NCBI GenBank assembly: GCA_903848435.1
Contig: CAINGG010000037.1
Coordinates: forward strand, 1-5,656
DNA from: an uncultured Actinomycetes bacterium
Lineage (GTDB): Bacteria > Actinomycetota > Actinomycetes > S36-B12
DNA: 5,656 bases
Direction of reading: 5' to 3'
The translations under genes and the position numbers were made by a program. The notes below the pieces were generated by a model that ran no database searches, was not told the DNA's origin, and was given only the letters and a program-made list of their open reading frames with translations. The stretch's first letter is position 1. Each line of letters opens with the position of its first letter. Positions 3,821-5,656 of the stretch are shown here, one piece after another.

Positions 3821-5602
3821 ATGAGGCGCGCGATTCGCGTAGTTGTGGCCTGTGCCCTCGGGGGGCTCGCGCTCATCGCCCTTGCGCCGTCAGCATCAGC
3901 CGAGGAGCGCATCCGTCAGTTTGCCGTCGAGGCGACCGTGAACCCTGACGGCTCCATGGACGTCGTGGAGCGCATCACCTACGACTTCGACTTCGAGCAG
4001 CGGCACGGGATCTACCGGGAGATCCCGGTGTGGGATGAGCTACCCGACGGATCGCGGTGGATCCACCCGGTGACGGTGGAGAGCGTCTCGATGGACGCCG
4101 GCGCGGTGCCCTACGACATTTCACAGTCCGGGGCCTATCTCGAGGTCAAGATCGGCGACCCGGATGTGACGATCAGCGGCATCCACGAATACGTCATCTC
4201 CTACACCGTCGACGGCGTCATGCGCGGGCTGACCGACCAGGACCTTGCTGCGGGCAATCCCTACGGCTTCGCAGTTGGCGATGCCGAGCTCTACTGGGAC
4301 TTCATCGGCGACGGATGGAACGTGTGGATGGGCGATGTCTTCGTCCGGGTCACGGGTCCAGGCCCTGTGCTTGCCGCGCAATGCTTCCGCGGCGTCTACG
4401 GCGCGGTGCAGGCCTGCCAGGACCGCATCCAGGGCGACGGTGTGCAGTTCGCGACCAGTGCGCTGCCGTCGTACTCGGGCGTGACCGGCGTCGTGATGTT
4501 CCCTGGATCGGCATTCGATGGTCCGCAGGTCCGCCGCGTCGAGGCCGCGCCACTGACCGATCGCCCGGGCGATGTCTTCATGCCCTACGGCTTGGTCGCG
4601 GCCATCGCGTTGCTTGTGCTGCCGTCGCTCGTGGTCCTGGTGCTGCGACGCCGACTGCGCGGGGTCGACGTACCCAGCGCCGTCGTGCGCTTCGGACCAC
4701 CCGACAACCTGAGACCGGCCGAGATTGCCGTCGGGCTCAACGGCGAGCTCCCAGCCCGCGCCGTGCTCGCCACGCTCCTGGACTTCGTGGCCCGCCGCTA
4801 CATCACCTTGTCATCGGATGACGGCGGGATCTTCCTGCCGAGCCGCATCGATGTGGCGTGGTGGGGGGCGGGCACGGATGAGACGCGGCCGTGGGAGCAG
4901 AAGATGCTGGGCGCGATCTTCGAGGGCCGCGAGCGAGCGACCCTGCAGGGCTATGACCCGGGATTCGCCACGGCGGTGTCGGGTGTGCAGGCGGACCTGC
5001 GCAGGGAGGCGATCCTCGCCCAGCGCTTCGATGCGGAGGCCAAGGCCGCGCGTCGTCGCTTCGGCTGGGCCGTGGGGATCACCTGGTCGCTCGTGGTCGT
5101 CAGCTTCTTCGGTGGCCTGTGGTCGGAGAACGCCGTGATCTTCGCCGGCGCGGTTCCGGCCCTCATCGGCCTGGCACTCGGCCTGATGCTCGCGCGCGTG
5201 TTCGTGCCCGATCGCGAGACGGTGGCCACGGCCAAGTTCGAGGCTGAAGTCGAGGGCTTCAAGAAATTCCTCGACACCGACCCGGGTGCCGCTCGCCGCG
5301 AGCTCGTCCAGCGGCTGGGGCTTCCCGACTACGCCGTGTACGCGACAATGCTGCCCTACGCCGTGCTGTTCGACCTCGAAGACTCCTGGTCCGGCGCCTT
5401 CCCCGACCTCACGCCGGAGCAACTGCGGATGAGCGGGCTTTACCTGGCCAACACGATGATGATCCACAGCATGATGTCGGCTGGCACGTCGACGGTGTCG
5501 ACCGCCTTCACCGCGCCGCGCGCCTCCGGCGGGTCCGGCTTCTCGGGCGGGGGCGGCTTCTCGGGCGGTGGCGGTGGTGGTGGCGGCGGTGGGAGTTGGT
5601 AG
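3821..5602 (+). CDS. DUF2207 domain membrane protein with glycine-rich tail
   Basis: This 593-residue precursor has an Arg-rich start, a hydrophobic core and A-S-A at 25-27 as a likely signal peptidase site. The DUF2207 extracytoplasmic domain spans about 28-253. It carries the family hallmark R-H-G-I-Y-R-E-I-P at 61-69, E-L-Y-W-D-F-I-G-D-G-W at 156-166 and two cysteines, C188 and C199, that could form a disulfide. Membrane segment 1 is at 257-275, followed by R-R-R-L-R (inside). A cytosolic part runs 276-414, and segments 2 and 3 at 416-435 and 438-458 form a hairpin. The C-terminal region carries the usual G-F-K-K-F-L-D-T and L-P-Y-A-V-L-F blocks, then a Gly/Ser/Phe tail from 570 ending Ser-Trp. 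The biochemical role is unknown. It is translated 8 nt after lemA with only a weak AGAG upstream, so coupling is likely. The frame is open further upstream into lemA, but the signal peptide fixes the start at 3821. Confidence 0.93.
   Translation: MRRAIRVVVACALGGLALIALAPSASAEERIRQFAVEATVNPDGSMDVVERITYDFDFEQRHGIYREIPVWDELPDGSRWIHPVTVESVSMDAGAVPYDISQSGAYLEVKIGDPDVTISGIHEYVISYTVDGVMRGLTDQDLAAGNPYGFAVGDAELYWDFIGDGWNVWMGDVFVRVTGPGPVLAAQCFRGVYGAVQACQDRIQGDGVQFATSALPSYSGVTGVVMFPGSAFDGPQVRRVEAAPLTDRPGDVFMPYGLVAAIALLVLPSLVVLVLRRRLRGVDVPSAVVRFGPPDNLRPAEIAVGLNGELPARAVLATLLDFVARRYITLSSDDGGIFLPSRIDVAWWGAGTDETRPWEQKMLGAIFEGRERATLQGYDPGFATAVSGVQADLRREAILAQRFDAEAKAARRRFGWAVGITWSLVVVSFFGGLWSENAVIFAGAVPALIGLALGLMLARVFVPDRETVATAKFEAEVEGFKKFLDTDPGAARRELVQRLGLPDYAVYATMLPYAVLFDLEDSWSGAFPDLTPEQLRMSGLYLANTMMIHSMMSAGTSTVSTAFTAPRASGGSGFSGGGGFSGGGGGGGGGGSW
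5528..5599 (+). repeat. Low-complexity GGC/GGT tract coding for the glycine-rich tail
   Basis: This tract codes for residues 570-593 of the DUF2207 protein. Two G-F-S-G-G-G-G units are followed by ten consecutive glycines (5564-5593) and Ser-Trp. Positive-inside reading of the flanking segments puts this tail in the cytoplasm. The tandem GGC/GGT codons are prone to slippage, so the length may vary between strains. Similar tails are common in DUF2207 proteins and in other proteins found beside LemA. Confidence 0.8.
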
Positions 5603-5635
5603 GCCACCCCTTTCGTTGAGTGGCGGGTTGTGCTG

Positions 5636-5653
5636 CGCGACACGCCGTGCGCG
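5636..5653 (+). terminator. Hairpin after the lemA-DUF2207 unit, possible terminator or start of a dispersed repeat
   Basis: CGCG-A-CACG at 5636-5644 can pair with CGTG-CGCG at 5646-5653, with one bulged A and a very tight loop that would open to three or more bases in practice. It begins 34 nt after the DUF2207 stop. The window ends before any U-tract could be seen. In the rest of 5603-5656 I see only a short CCAC/GTGG pairing around CGTT and no gene. Confidence 0.3.
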
Positions 5654-5656
5654 GCA

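Noticed and set aside
4811..5467. Minus-strand open frame of 218 codons opposite the DUF2207 gene
   Set aside because: It is a His/Arg/Ala-rich antisense shadow with no ribosome site or motif, opposite a well-supported gene.
1..5656. tRNA or rRNA genes, CRISPR arrays, insertion sequences, phage or defence genes
   Set aside because: I saw no cloverleaf-like segments, spaced identical repeats, transposase motifs or defence domains. The window is almost fully explained by metabolic and envelope genes.

Overview
The window is GC-rich throughout, with the strong G/C third-position bias, GTG start use and ser/gly-rich lipoprotein linker typical of a high-GC actinomycete (Actinomycetota). I cannot place it to genus from the sequence alone. 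It is gene-dense. It holds two divergent transcription units that share a 161-bp control region (2554-2714), plus a third unit to the right.

Left unit, minus strand (2553 down to the left edge): a compact tryptophan/kynurenine catabolic operon. Its order is kynU (kynureninase), an alpha/beta-hydrolase kynurenine formamidase, a RidA-family 2-aminomuconate deaminase, and the first 18 codons of a gene that looks like 3-hydroxyanthranilate 3,4-dioxygenase, cut by the window edge. Junctions are extremely tight: a 1-nt gap, a 4-nt overlap, then a 1-nt gap. The heptamer TGACATG occurs at two of the junctions. Together these enzymes would take N-formylkynurenine to kynurenine, (3-hydroxy)kynurenine to (3-hydroxy)anthranilate, open the 3-hydroxyanthranilate ring, and later deaminate 2-aminomuconate. 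The deaminase points to catabolism through the meta-cleavage route rather than only NAD synthesis. Tryptophan dioxygenase, kynurenine monooxygenase, ACMS decarboxylase and the semialdehyde dehydrogenase are not in the window and would be expected to the left or elsewhere.

Right side, plus strand: a single-gene unit for a small lipoprotein (2715-3137) with a possible Ig-like beta domain. It is preceded by an ECF sigma-E-like promoter candidate and closed by a perfect 17-bp stem terminator. Then comes a two-gene unit, lemA (3252-3812) and a DUF2207 membrane protein (3821-5602), 8 nt apart. LemA and DUF2207 are both widespread but functionally uncharacterised envelope proteins that recur as neighbours. 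The DUF2207 protein has a signal peptide, a large extracytoplasmic domain, three predicted membrane segments and a glycine-rich C-terminus ending in Ser-Trp. The last 54 bases hold a hairpin and no gene that I can support.

The least understood part is the envelope set (lipoprotein, LemA, DUF2207), together with the possible stress-sigma promoter at its head. The kynurenine operon is made of recognisable families but in a compact arrangement worth noting.
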